Shown one piece after another: positions 8,286 to 20,188 of a DNA stretch of 32,576 nucleotides. The stretch comes from Pelargonium cotyledonis. Its lineage: Eukaryota > Streptophyta > Magnoliopsida > Geraniales > Geraniaceae. The DNA lies in the NCBI GenBank assembly GCA_036897625.1, contig JAYMTA010000272.1, forward strand, positions 1 to 32,576, given 5' to 3'. Numbering within the stretch: position 1 is the stretch's first letter; the number at the start of each line of letters is the position of its first letter. Below the pieces are notes generated by a model. That model was not told where the DNA came from. It was given only the letters and a program-made list of their open reading frames with translations, and searched no databases. The translations under genes and the position numbers were made by a program.

Positions 8286-11200
8286 ATGTGGTGTGTGGAG
8301 CGTCCGTGACGTCCGCGGAATGTCGGAGAGGCTGGACTATGCGATCTGGCGAATCCGCCGCGCTATGCGAGAAGTGCGGGTACGGTATCAGCTATTTTCT
8401 GTTCATTTCATTGTGTAATCACTTGAATTTGTACGGACGGCTAGTTTTCCGAGGTTCAGTATGACAGTATGGGTATAATGGAGATTTTTTTGGCTTCAAT
8501 TTAATCTTGTTCCCCTGATTTGGGTGTTTTGATTCTATACTGGCTCAATTCTTTTTGTATATGGTGTGATTTTTATTAATATGTATGGAATTTGATCATG
8601 TTGCTTGGTTTGTGAGGTTTAGATTGGGTTTAATGGATTTTTTTTTGCTTGAATTTTTTTTATATTCCCCTCAATTTGGGTGTTTTGATTCTATATTGAC
8701 TTCTTTTTTTTTTAATCTTCAAATATGTTGTGATTTTTATTAATATGTTTGAATTTGATCATGTTGGTTTTTTCATACATTTGGATAATTAGTGTGATAA
8801 AGAGGTGGTGATGGTTATTGATGAAGTAGAATTATAGATTAATTTTTTTAACTCACATTATTTTTTCTTTTAATTTGATGATGTAAATTATAAAATAATT
8901 ATTATTGGCTTATTGCTATTGTTATTATCAATCCAATGAACTAAATTTAGTAAAAGAATCTCATTGGGAGTAGAGCATAACAATCTTGACCATTAGTTGA
9001 CCCTAAACCAAGATTTAAGGATTATGCCAAAACACTACATTTTATGGTCCGTGATTTTAATTTGTTATATTGTTTTCCTTTTGTAAGATCTGCATTTGAG
9101 CAATCCAAATTCTGCGATGTGTTCCATTCAAAGGAGTCTGGTTGGAGGGAATGCCTATCATGTGGAAAGGTGAGCTAGTAGCCTCAATTCTGTTTGGTTC
9201 CTTACCTTCAACCCCACAAATCCATATCATATTCAATGGTATAATGTGTAATTAAATTTAACATTGACAGCGACTCCACTGCGGATGCATTGTTTCAAGG
9301 TCTTTGCTCACTCTACTTGATAGTGGTGGCGTAAACTGTGTAAAATGTGCAATGAACTTGGGACTTCAACCTGTAAGATCAATTTACATTCATTTTCATT
9401 TAACTTTCTCTTATATATACCGCTATTATTTGTAGAAACTCTGAATGCATGCATTTGAGTAGTTTTTTGTTTGTTAGATGTTAGCGTCATATCAACCTTA
9501 ATATGTGAATTGTGACAAATTATGGCCACCATTAGGGCACACCTTGCCCACTTCTGCAGACAAACCGCCATTTAAGATGTTATTATTTGACAAAACAAAG
9601 GTGCATTTGGATGGCCTTAAATCCCTTGTGGTTTTACCTGGTACTCTGAGTAAATACTGCTGCTTCTTCGCTTGTTAGTTTCCTTATAGTGGGTTGTCAA
9701 AGGGAATATAAAAAAATCAGTATGATGCTTTGCCATTGTTGATATGGTTGATTTTATTGTCATTAGCTGTTAAATTTGTGGAGTATGATGCTTTGCCTTG
9801 TTGGTTTATTAACTGCGTCGCTGGTGGGAGTCCGAGGACATAGCGCCTTGGCAGGGATCTCGCTATGGGTGTAGGTCACATTGACTGATGTAAATCCAGT
9901 GTTTTGTGTGTTTGATCTGTTCTTGTTCATTTTCTTGTTCTGGTGTGTTTTGATTTGTTTTTACTGTGGTTCATACTCCTACGGTTAACACTCTTTGTAG
10001 AGCATGCCATGCATTCGGTATTTTTTACAAATATTATTCTGTTCAACCTTATGAATTTTATGATGATTATAGTGTATTCACACAGATGGGAAGTGATGAG
10101 AAGTCTAATGGATTTGGCATGTTAAAAGTTCATAATGAAGTGCCATCCACTTCTGCGGTCAATCAATTGAATGGAGTTTGTTTTGACAAAATAAAGCATA
10201 CACAGTTAAACAATAAAACAGTGGGCATTGAGCTCAGACATTTGCTTCAATCTCAGAAGGATGACACAACTGGATCATTTGGGAAAATGAAACAGGACAT
10301 TTTTCCTTCTGCAGGAGAAGCTGGGAGCCAGTGCTTTTCGAATTTAAATAAAGCATCCAAAGGATCCTTTCAAGTTGCCAAACAAGAAGTTGGTAATGAA
10401 AATACGGGTACAAAAGATATGTACGGGTCCCTGGCTCAGACAAGCTTGAGTATCACTCTAGGCACTCCTATTTCAAATGCATTCCCTGGTGTTGCTGTTG
10501 ATGAAAGGGAAAATAGCAGGACATTATCTCCATTTCAACAGGGACCTAGGTCTCGCCATCTGTTGCCTAAGCCCCCGAAGTCACCCTTTCCTACTGACGC
10601 AAATGCTAACATGACTTCACAAATGCGTGTTGCACGACCGCCGGCTGAAGGACGAGGGAGGACTCAGTTGCTTCCTCGTTATTGGCCCAGGATTACAGAC
10701 CAAGAGCTACAGCAAATATCTGGAGAGTACGCATCATTACATCACCCTTCTTTTTGTTGGTTTTAATGCTCATATAAAACAGATAATTGCGTTCTTTGTT
10801 TGCTAACACTATGATTACTTCACCATGCTATCTTCAAGTTCAAATTCCACCATCGTGCCATTGTTTGAAAAGGTTCTCAGCGCCAGTGATGCTGGTCGTA
10901 TTGGTCGTTTAGTTCTTCCAAAAGCGTGTGCTGAAGTAAGTTTCCCAGTGTGCTTGTTCTCTTCTTCTTCTCTTTTTTTTTTTCAAAGCACATGAGTTAT
11001 TACTTCTTGTATTGCTTGTAAAAATGATTTAAAATTTAATTACCATGCAGGCATATTTTCCTCCTATTTCTCAACCAGAGGGCCTTCCTTTGAAAATTCA
11101 AGACATAAAGGGAAAAGAATGGGTCTTTCAGTTCAGATTTTGGCCAAATAACAACAGTAGGATGTATGTTTTGGAGGGTGTAACTCCTTGCATACAGTCG

Positions 11201-14200
11201 ATGCAGTTGCAAGCAGGAGATACTGGTAGTTAAAATTGTTTTATTCATATGTTCTTAGTTGGTTTATTCACAATGCTATTGGAGGTTCATTTATATGTTA
11301 CTAAACCTTTTTTTCCCATTAGATACAAGTTTTGATTTTGAATTATATTTTGATGTGGTTTGTTTTGTTGTATTTTTTTACAGTAACATTTAGTCGAATG
11401 GAGCCCGAAGGAAAACTTGTTATGGGGTTTAGGAAAGCATCAAACTCATTTGCAAAGAAGGTAAGAAGCCTTAGTTAGTTTCATGTCAGCAAGATTGATC
11501 ATATAATATTGATATGCAAGTGATCAAATAAACAGGACATTCAACCATCTGTCATTCCTAATGACTCTCATTCAAGTGAAACTTTCTTTTCGGGTGTTTT
11601 TGAGAATTTACCTACAATAAGTGGTTACTCTGGCCTTCCTCAGTCGCTGAATAGAAGCACAGATCCCAACCTACATGCAGTTTCCAAACAAATGAGTTCA
11701 ACTGCTGGTGACCTTGGCTGGCATAAAACTGAAAAACATGAAGGCAGGTCACTAACACCAGTGCTGGTTTCAGAGAGGAAGAGAGCTCAAAATATTGGGT
11801 CCAAAAGCAAGAGGTTGCTCATTGACAGCGAACATGCTCTGGAGGTTAAACTGACATGGGAAGAGGCACAAGATTTGCTTCGCCCACCCCCAAGTGTCAA
11901 GCCAAGTATTGTCAAAATTGAGGATCTTGAGTTCGAAGAATATGAAGTAAGTAACTCTGATGAATTTCTTAATGCCCTCTTTATGACTTTCTTTTCCGTT
12001 ATTTTAAGTAGCATTTGGATCAAAAAAATTGAAATGGAAATGAGACTCCTATTTCAAAACCATTTTCATGACCAAGAAGGCAAAAAGTCATAATACGCTA
12101 ATGAAGAATGGATCATTTCCATTTCTGTTCTTGATTTCCATTCCTAAACAAAAATCCTAATCCAAAAGCTACCTTATTGTATGAAGGTTTTTCTTTGATA
12201 GAAGCTTATTCTTTTACTACCAATAAAGAAAAAAATTTCTTATTTGTATACAACATCTTGTGATATTTCTGGATATCTGCATTGTGGAACCAGAGGGCTT
12301 ATATATATATGTACCGCTGCCACACAAACTTTTACCTACTATAACTTACATTTTTCATTTTGTTGCTCAATCATTTTACCTTCTTTTTTCTGCGTTTACG
12401 CAGGAAGCTCCAATTTTTGGGAAGAGTAGTATTTTTATGGTCGGTTCAATGGGGTAAGGATTTCCATGCTCATATACATATCTTGTGCCGCTTGCTTATC
12501 AAAAAAATAAAATATATACATATCTTTTCTTCCTTATTGTGAATCCGTAATTCATGTTCAGTGAGTAAATTTAGCACCACACAATGAACATATCTTGAAA
12601 ATATTGACCTTGAGGGAAACAAAACTGATTACACAATTTTGAAGAAATTTGAAGTTAATCCATTTTTTGTCTGAATTTCAATTATCCCGATCGATGCTCA
12701 CCCACTAATAAATGTTTACAAAATTGTCTGGAAACTGAGTTTCGTAATGTATTTTTTAAAGTTGAAGTAATTTACATTGCATACGGATCATTAACTTACA
12801 GTGGACAGGAGCAATGGGCTCAGTGTGATAGTTGCATGAAATGGCGAAGGTTGCCAGTTGATGTTCTTCTTCCGCAAAAGTGGACTTGTGCAGAAAATTC
12901 TTGGGATCAAAGCAGGTCAACTATACTTTTTTATTTATCAGCAAGCGAAACAACCGAGGCTCGATTGTTTTTTAAATTATATTATTCTCTTTGCAAGAAG
13001 ACAACATTCTGAGTGAAAATATCCCGTCTTCTAAACATTTTTGTGCTCAGGTGTGCATGTTCCGCTCCTGAAGAATTGAACCCTAGTGAATTGGATAATC
13101 TTCGCAGACTCAACAAAGGTACAGTATCAGCATTCATGTCCTTTACAACCTCACTCTATCTTTCATTTAGATAATCTATGCCGTCTAAGCTGTTCTATTA
13201 GTAAAAAGTAGTCTCTTATCAGAGCTGACAATGCATGTTTCGGGTTGGAAAGAGTTTACCCTAACCCGACCCACAAGAGATGTGGGTCACAGGTTTTACA
13301 TGGAAAATGCACAGGTAGAATGTGGGTTGCCTGACCCGACCAGCTCATCTTTCATGACAAATCTGCCCCTGGACCCACAAAATGCGGGTAGGATTTTGAG
13401 TGCTCACGTACTCTTTTCGAAATGACATAATGGTGTGTTTAGGAACTAGGATTTCATTTGAATTAATGGATTGTGCCAAATCAAGTGTTTGGAAAATCTC
13501 AAAATTAGGATATGGATTAACATATGATTTCCCAAACATTATTTGTATTTAAAAGTCAATACTTCAAATCCCAAATTTTAAATGATGAATTTCAAATCAA
13601 ATCTACGTTCGCGTTTCCCAAACGCAGCGTAATAGTATAATTGAACCAGTTCATTACTTCTATACATTGTTGGCATTCTTTGAAACACCTTTGATGGTTT
13701 TTCATTATTTTGCCATATTGTTATCTAGAGTTCAAGAAACAGAGAATATCCGAGAGCCACAAGACACTACCAGAGCATCAATCTTCCGGCTTGGATGCTT
13801 TGGCCAACGCAGCGATCCTCGGAGACAATGTGGGTGACCTGGGCACCACCACATCAGTTGCGACCACCACCAAACATCCCCGACATCGTCCTGGCTGCTC
13901 GTGTATAGTCTGCATCCAGCCTCCCAGCGGGAAGGGCAAGCATAAGCCCACATGCACGTGCAACGTGTGCATGACAGTAAAACGCCGTTTCAAAACCCTC
14001 ATGATACGCAAAAAGAAGCGTCAACTAGAATATGAAGAAGAGATTGCACAGAGAAATCAGCAAGCTAATGATGAAGCAGATGTAGAAAACACCTCCGCAC
14101 AAGTGTCACCACAACTTGACAATTCTCCTGATAAGGACTCCAGGTCGGCCAATGAGCTAGAATCCAAGAGCCAAAGCAACAATGTTTCGATCAACGCCTC

Positions 14201-14471
14201 TGAACCTGGCCAAGAACAGATAGACCTGAACTCGATAGACCTGAACTCTCAGCCCGACCGTGAAGAAGAGTCTCAACAAGAGCAAACACATGTGAGCATG
14301 ACAGGTCATCTTCCAGAGTCATGTCTGAAGGAGAATGGTCTTACGAGCTTGGATAATTCCACATCACAAGCGCTGCAACAATCCATGGGAGAGATCGAGG
14401 AAGAGCCTCAGGAGGTTGAAGAGCTGGAAATTCGAACCGAGAAATATGGCGAAACAGAGAAAACCCGGTAA
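8264..14471 (+). CDS. VAL2: B3 domain transcriptional repressor VAL2 / HSL1-like
   Basis: Twelve coding exons join in frame to 891 residues: 8264-8379, 9088-9169, 9271-9372, 10086-10726, 10839-10935, 11051-11225, 11384-11460, 11536-11946, 12404-12453, 12802-12915, 13051-13118 and 13729-14471. Residues 6-95 form the PHD-like Cys/His module ([27 protein letters not shown]). The B3 domain spans about 323-423 ([39 protein letters not shown]). The CW zinc finger spans about 588-640 ([20 protein letters not shown]). A Cys-rich [16 protein letters not shown] motif follows, then an EAR motif near 809-820. VAL proteins bind RY sites, read histone marks and recruit Polycomb and deacetylase activity to silence embryonic and flowering genes. 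The match is to VAL2/HSL1 rather than VAL1 by my recollection of both. The stop TAA sits inside a perfect GGTAAGT donor. The start matches the short N-terminus of relatives. Confidence 0.95.
9446..9453. promoter_or_regulatory. second RY palindrome, in VAL2 intron 3
   Basis: TGCATGCA sits inside the 10-bp palindrome ATGCATGCAT (9445-9454). A single CATGCA also occurs at 10008-10013 in the same intron. B3 proteins bind the CATGCA core; a role here is inference. Confidence 0.35.
9805..9905 (+). mobile_element. short LTR-like fragment, possibly Ty1-copia
   Basis: A stretch in VAL2 intron 3 with phrases such as GGGTGTAGGTCACATTGAC followed by TAAATCC.GTGTTTTGTGT resembles, from memory, the end region of long terminal repeats of Ty1-copia retrotransposons. 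Only this short piece is visible, with no internal region or paired repeat, so it looks like an old solo fragment. Confidence 0.35.
13221..13410 (+). repeat. dispersed repeat copy with AGAGCTGACAA end, in VAL2 intron 11
   Basis: It starts with AGAGCTGACAATG and contains CGGGTTGG, TAACCCGACCC, GGTTTTACATGGAAAATGCA and GGGTTGCCTGACCCGACC. The same opening word and similar GGGTTG/ACCC and TTTTAC.TG.AAAAT words recur near 15080, 25897 and 31649. It is probably a nonautonomous DNA-element family (hAT-like by style), but no target-site duplication was established. Confidence 0.45.
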
Positions 14472-14578
14472 GTTCCTCCGTTACTATTTCTCATATCCAA
14501 AAATGTTGTGACTTATAGTTTTGTATTTGCTGTAACGGCTAATAGTTTTGGGTTGTTTTTGTTTATATTCATAATATG

Positions 14579-14952
14579 TATTCTATACATAGATGGTTCC
14601 GTTGAGTTTTGAGAAGAGTGTATATGCATAATACAACACACATTGTTTCCATTTCCTTGTCATTTTCTCACCATCCAAACAGATGAAGGAGCACAGAAAA
14701 TATATACGTACTCGTCTTTTGTTTTTCCTTGTCATTTTCTCAGCAACCAACCAGGAAAAAGAATGTATTGTATACATAGATGGTTTCATTTGAGTTTTGA
14801 GAAGTGTATATGCACAATATAGCGCACATTTTTTCCCATTCTTGTCATTTTCTCACCATCCAAACAGAGGAAGGAGCACAGAAAATGTTTACGTAGTCGT
14901 CTTTTCTTTTTCCTTGTCATTTTCTCACCAACCAAACAGGGAAAGAATAGTA
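14579..14952. repeat. two 187-bp tandem units downstream of VAL2
   Basis: Unit 1 begins at 14579 (TATTCTATACATAGATGGTT) and unit 2 at 14766 (TATTGTATACATAGATGGTT). Both continue with GAGTTTTGAGAAG..GTATATGCA, GGAGCACAGAAAAT and CGTCTTTT, and are close in sequence. Each unit contains two copies of a TTGTCATTTTCTCACCAACC-type motif; further copies lie near 15007 and 15380. It sits in the VAL2 3' flank or 3' UTR. Confidence 0.85.
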
Positions 14953-15679
14953 GTATATTAATCATTTCAAAGTCAACCCATACACTTGCACATCAATTCA
15001 TTTTCCTTCCCATTGTCTCACCAACCAAACGAGGCAAATGAGCAAATAAAAAATGTAAAGAAACAATTCAATACTATGATTAGAGCTGACAACTCGAGTT
15101 TTGAGTTAAAGTCGGTTGACCCAAAAAAGGTTCGAGCTCGATCACGTTGTGGGTCGGATTTTAAGTGCTATCGGTTCAAGCTTCTATTTCCTCTTTCAAA
15201 AAAAAATTGAAGTAAAGAATAGAAAAGAGTGCAAAGCGTATTTTGGGACGAGTTTTGAAATGAAGTGGGAGTTATCCAACCCGACTCCAAATATAAAACG
15301 ATGATTCGGCACACGAAATTCCATATGCACCAAAATAGACAAGAAACAAACAATTGAAGCAATAATTTCTTCTTTTCTCTACTTATCATTTTCTCACCAA
15401 CCAAACAGAAAATACAGAGAAATAATATTTAAGAAGAGTACTCATCTGAAACAAATTTACAAGGAGAAATCTATACAAAGAACTAAAAAAATAACAAGAA
15501 AAATCCTTATATAAAAGGACATTAGGTTTGAGCTACATCTACAAAAGCAACATCCTCTCCAAATCCATGGGTTGGAAGGTGGAAGAACCACATTTTATAA
15601 ATTCTATGTACTCTATTGAATCACTAAAAATTAATAATAGTAGTAACAATTAAGGAACTCAAAACTCACATATTTACAA
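14953..15679. other. region between the converging VAL2 and pseudokinase genes
   Basis: This holds two more TTTCTCACCAACCAAAC motif copies (about 15013-15030 and 15386-15407). It also holds a repeat copy starting AGAGCTGACAACTCGAG at about 15081, with GTCGGTTGACCC and ATCCAACCCGACTCC. The 3' UTR of the minus-strand pseudokinase should lie in the last 200-300 bp. No further gene is seen. Confidence 0.6.
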
Positions 15680-17607
15680 TCAAAACCCCTCGACGCTGGG
15701 CCTCCGAAAAGCCAACGACGACGACGACGACCTCCGACTTTCCTGTAGATCAAGATCCTCCAACGAGAAGATAGAGGAACAAGCCCGAGGAGGAAGGGAC
15801 AATGGCAATGCTAGAGGTCTCAAAGGCGGAGATGGCGAGTAGCTCAACCTAGAAGGCGGAGATGGTGAGTAACTCAACCTAGGCGCCGGAGTAACAATCC
15901 CGTTGAGACTTGGCGATCTCAACATGTGTTTTGAAGAAATTGCTGCCGGTTCTTGCAGAGGGAAGCGACATGAGTACTTCATGTCTTGTATGGTTTTCAG
16001 TTGCTCGACAATCGCTCTCATGGTGGGTCTCTCTGACGGGTCCTTCTGAAGGCATTTTTGAGCAATGTCTGCAACTGTCCTTGCTGCTTTTGACGGGAAC
16101 CGACCCTTTAGCTGAGAGTCCATGATCAACGATAACCGACAGTCATCGGTTAGAAATGGCCGGCTCCACTTGACTAAGTTCCGCTCCTCCTTTAGATGAC
16201 GGCCATCGAGATTTTTCCGACCAGTAAGTAGTTCGAGAAGAACAATCCCGAAACTCCAAACGTTGCTCTTTGGAGTGAGCATTCCTCTTTCCAAAGTCTC
16301 CACAGATAGATTTGCCACAGCCTGGATGGATACAATGTAAGAAACTTAAAACCCGAAAGCTCAAGATAAATTGGCGTCGAATTTGTGAAATTCTAATCTA
16401 AAAGACTTACAACGTAGGTACTAGAAATTTCTGTCTCGGGTATTTGACCAACACAACCATATCCGGAAAGCTTTGCGCTGAAATCTTTGTCAATTTGTAA
16501 GCTAGCTGTTGAAAATTCACTATACATTGCCTGTAAAGACACAGGACGCTCTCTGTTAGCACTTAGCACGTACAGTTTCGTAGATCTAAGAGAATGAAAT
16601 AAAGTACAGAGAACCTGTGTTACCTGAAAAGGTCCTTCTTCGTGCAAGAAAGTTAAACCTTGCGCTGCGCATAGAGCAATTTTCATTCTGGTATTCCAAT
16701 CAAGAGGAGGCCCATCTGATCTTCCATACAAAAGCCGATCCAAGCTTCCATGAAACAGTCTCTCGTAGACCAACATTCTTTGATCTGAACCCTCTCGTGC
16801 ATGAAACCCGAGTAATTTACATAGGTTTGGATGTTGCAAAGATGAAAGAGTGTTGACCTCACTCACAAATTCCTTTAAACCCTAAAAGAAGAAAAACATA
16901 GTGAGTTAACACAATGTTATTTTGACTCTTACATAATGTATAAGATGTTATATAGAACGAATATATATATAAATTACCTGTGTGGACGGGTGAAGGCGAG
17001 TAACAGTGGCGTCAAACTTTTTTGATGTCGAAGCATCGTCCCCAAAGGAAGCTTTATATATATACGAAGAAAGACTTTCTGACATGCATCGGTCAGAAGA
17101 AAAGTTGAGGCAAGCCGACGCAACTTCCTCGTATGGAAAGTTTCGAAGTGTTCCGGTAGGAGGCAGTGGTAAGGGTCCGGAAGCAAAAAGCGGGCCACTA
17201 GCATTTCCGTAGTTGAAACTTGTTGTTGTCTTCAGTGTCGCATTGCTCTGAGGCGATGGTAAAGGAAGAGGTTGTGGGCTTGGGGACGGTTTTTCCTTGG
17301 TCAACCCAACTCGGGATTTTGACTCATCTTGCTCATCGTACTCAACTGATGAGAGGCCATCTTGTTCTGCAGCATCAAGGCTCGATGGAGCAGATAGTGC
17401 CCTTGTTCTGTGGCTGGCAACTTTGTTTATCGGTTGACTAGGTTTGACTCTAGTCCTAAAACTTGGAGGCGCGGACTGAAGTGACCGGGTTTGGATTTGG
17501 GGTTCGGGAAGTGTAGTTGGAGTGTGTTCTTTAGGGGTGACACGTTTCATGGAAGGTGTGTGCTCGTACTTTTTCTTCTTGCTCTTAAGAACCGTGAAAC
17601 AACCCAT
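15680..17607 (-). CDS. receptor-like cytoplasmic kinase family, predicted pseudokinase
   Basis: Four exons on the minus strand (16978-17607, 16624-16881, 16411-16530, 15680-16321) join in frame to 549 residues. The start MGCFTVLKSKKKK was preferred to an in-frame ATG 18 nt upstream because Gly2/Cys3 form an N-myristoylation/palmitoylation signal, which places it at a membrane. Residues about 30-155 are a Ser/Pro-rich linker. The kinase-like domain spans about 160-440, with VYERLFHGSLDRLL, SNVWSFGIVLLELLTGRKNL and CLQKDPSERPTM. The catalytic residues are gone: the VAVK lysine position reads ATVTRL, the HRD-x-K-x-x-N loop reads MYSEFSTASLQID, and DFG reads GYG. The domain should therefore be a scaffold or regulator rather than an active kinase. 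The C-terminal tail is proline/serine rich and holds a doubled RLSYSPSPP unit. VAL2 converges on it tail to tail. Confidence 0.93.
15825..15884 (-). repeat. 30-bp in-frame tandem duplication in the pseudokinase tail
   Basis: Two copies of GGCGGAGATGG(C/T)GAGTA.CTCAACCTAG, 30 bp apart on the plus strand, encode two consecutive RLSYSPSPP decapeptide units. The copies differ at only a few bases, so the duplication may be fairly recent. Confidence 0.85.
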
Positions 17608-17646
17608 CTTTAGAGCTTTAAACACGTAGAAATGACCTCAATCTTT

Positions 17647-18676
17647 CTGTTAAGAAAAAATTAACGATAAAACATCAGCCAATACACACAGGAACATCTA
17701 TAAAATACACAATGCCATCAATTAACATACACTGTCCCGGTTCATTTAAACAGGATGAATAAACCTTTCTTAGAACTTGATCAGTGCAACAAACCCGACA
17801 GACAAACAATAAAAGTTGCGGGAATACCCATAAAACACACACTTACAACAATTAAATTAAACTAGCTCGGAAAGTTTAAACGGGATGAATAAACCCTTCT
17901 CCCAGAACTTGATCAGTGCAACATACACGATAGACATATACGATAGTAGTTGCGGGAATATCCATAAAAACAGTTTCGTCAATGAACATAAACTATCCCG
18001 GAAAGTTTAAACTCCTAAATATACTCTTCCAACATTATCAAATGAATTCACTAAAACGATAAATGCATCTACTCAGTGACACCGATTAGAATCTAGACGC
18101 TGATGATGATGAGGGAACGAGTTACAATAGGAAGTTAGGAACCAATCCTCGGCATTAACACTCTAAAAATCTCCAACCCATCCCTTCTCACTCACTAAGA
18201 AATGACAATTCAAATTGATAAACCAAATAGAAACACACAGCCCGAATAAACTTCAATCAAAATATCACCAACCCAAATTCAAAAATACAATCTTTTGAAG
18301 ATTTAAAAAGCCCCCAAATCATCAAATGCCCAATTCTTAAAAAATGCCAACTGGGCAAATCATTCACCATAATCACCATACCCCACCAGATTGCATCTCC
18401 AATAAGATCTTAAATTCAAGGCAAAAACAAAACCCAGATCCAATCCAGATTTCAAATTTTCAAAAATAATCAACTCGAAAAGCAAATAAAAATCAGCAAA
18501 AAACGAATCTTTACATCCATTTAACCACCGCAATTACTCACATCCATCAAGATAACAAACCAGAATCAAACCCAACACCTAATCCGAACAAAACAAAAAA
18601 CCCACAAAAAGTTCAATCAAAAATCCAAATTGCGACCAGAATCTGAATCAGAAGAAAGAATCTAACAAAACCGAAC
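17647..18676 (-). other. 5'-UTR intron of the pseudokinase gene, with internal repeats
   Basis: The donor TTGTCAG|GTTCGG (at 18677/18676) and the acceptor TTTCTTAACAG|AAAG (at 17647/17646) bound a 1030-bp intron in the leader. At 17690-18010 it holds about 2.5 copies of a repeat of roughly 132 bp with AGAACTTGATCAGTGCAAC (17772, 17904), GTTGCGGGAATA (17815, 17949), and CCGG or CTCGG followed by TTTAAAC. Long leader introns often raise expression in plants. Confidence 0.6.
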
Positions 18677-18877
18677 CTGACAACTTCGATTCTCCGCAGC
18701 TTGCAGCAAAGAGAAATGGCGAAGAGATTGGAATCTGAGAGGTTGTGGGTTTGATTTGGTGAAGAAGAATAGAAGAAGAAGCAGATTAAAACCCTCAGGA
18801 GAGTCAAAGAAAGCAGATGGAAAATTGTGGAGAGAGAGAAAAGTAGTCAGCAGCATATTATTCGAATATTATTAGAG

Positions 18878-18881
<4 letters not shown>

Positions 18882-18923
<42 letters not shown>
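18882..18923. repeat. (AG)21 microsatellite upstream of the pseudokinase
   Basis: An uninterrupted 42-bp AG run is seen on the plus strand, reading as CT on the coding strand about 200 bp upstream of the leader donor. CT/GA runs near start sites are frequent in plants and can bind GAGA-type (BBR/BPC) factors. This one is also a good length-polymorphism marker. Confidence 0.95.
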
Positions 18924-18926
<3 letters not shown>

Positions 18927-18949
18927 AATACGAGCAGTGGACAAAGCTA

Positions 18950-20188
18950 CCCATTAACAAATTTTTAAAGTGTGATAGTAACATACAAGTTTTTGTTTGT
19001 TTCTCTTTTTTTTTTTGCCCTCAGTCTTTATCATTACACTATTTTAGGATGATGACCCTTTTTTTTAATAGTGAAATTACCAAAATGCCCTTGGTGATGA
19101 ATGATGGGTTTATGATCATTTATGGCATTTGAATTTTGAATGTTAAATATTCACCATTTATTCTATTTGGAAGAGGTAACAAATCAGATTTTGCTATTTG
19201 GAAGAGGTAACAAATCAGATTTTGGGTACTGAAGTTTCGAGGTGTTTTGTCGAGTTTTTACTAGAGAGAGTTGTCTCGCGTTCTTAGGTATTCTCTACTT
19301 ACTCATATGTGTCGGTTTCGAGTGCATGCACCTTTTTGTTGGAGGATATTGAGCTCTTTGACTTTTTTTTTAAATAGTTTCAAGGTTGGAGGAGTTTGAC
19401 TTGACCTATCTTAAAAGAGTTTGAATTGTAGGATTTAGATTTTACGAGTAAAATATATGGTTTCGTACGAAGTTGTTTGACCAAACTTGCAATTTCCGCA
19501 AGATAGAGTAAACCCTACTTAAATTTGGTTAGGTCCATTCTATTCGACCCAAACTCGTAAAATTGTAAGTCTTGACGAATGAGTATCTTGTTGTTTTAAA
19601 AGGTTTTGTCTCAATTAACTACTTTTGGAAAGTAAATCACAATAAAAAATATTAATAGTGTTTGTATAATGAATTACTTGTAAATTTAAATTTGTTACAA
19701 TAATGGACATGATGAATAATGAAAAAAATGTGTAACATTAACTATTTTTTACTTCCTTCATGAAAGAACAAAAATAATACTTAAAAAAAATAGCCTTCAC
19801 ATAAAACCAACTCAATGAGAAGATACAACTTCACCACCAAAGAGATTGACAAAACCATGACAATATCACCTGAAATTAGAACAAAAAGAAGTAAGGTTTA
19901 AAGTTAAGTATGAACCAAAATAACAGAGAAAATACAAACAAACATAAATATAGAAATATGTTTCAATGAGAAAAGTTATAGTCGGAAGCTAATTCGTATC
20001 CTTTTTTTTTGTGCTATATGAATCGGGTGGGGATAACCCACATGAACCTCAATGTTTTACGTGCAAAATTCAAAAATGTGACCCAAAATTCAAATGTATT
20101 TTTTGGGGTAGGATGGCCCATTTTCAAAATGGGAAAAACACAAACTCGACCTAAACTCGAACTGTCAATTCAATGTTAATGTATATCT
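18950..20188. other. intergenic region, no gene seen
   Basis: AT-rich DNA between two divergently placed minus-strand genes. It contains a perfect 31-bp tandem duplication at 19163-19224 and a GTGCATGCAC palindrome near 19323. At about 20020-20172 is a likely dispersed-repeat copy (GTTTTACGTGCAAAATTC, then ACTCGAACTGTCAATTC). Confidence 0.55.
19163..19224. repeat. perfect 31-bp tandem duplication
   Basis: Two identical adjacent copies start CTATTTGGAAGAGGTAACAA and end AGATTTTG (19163-19193, 19194-19224). Identity suggests a recent event. Confidence 0.95.

Noticed and set aside
18827-19132. Plus-strand frame containing an Arg-Glu repeat
   Set aside because: The protein repeat is only the translation of the (AG)21 microsatellite.
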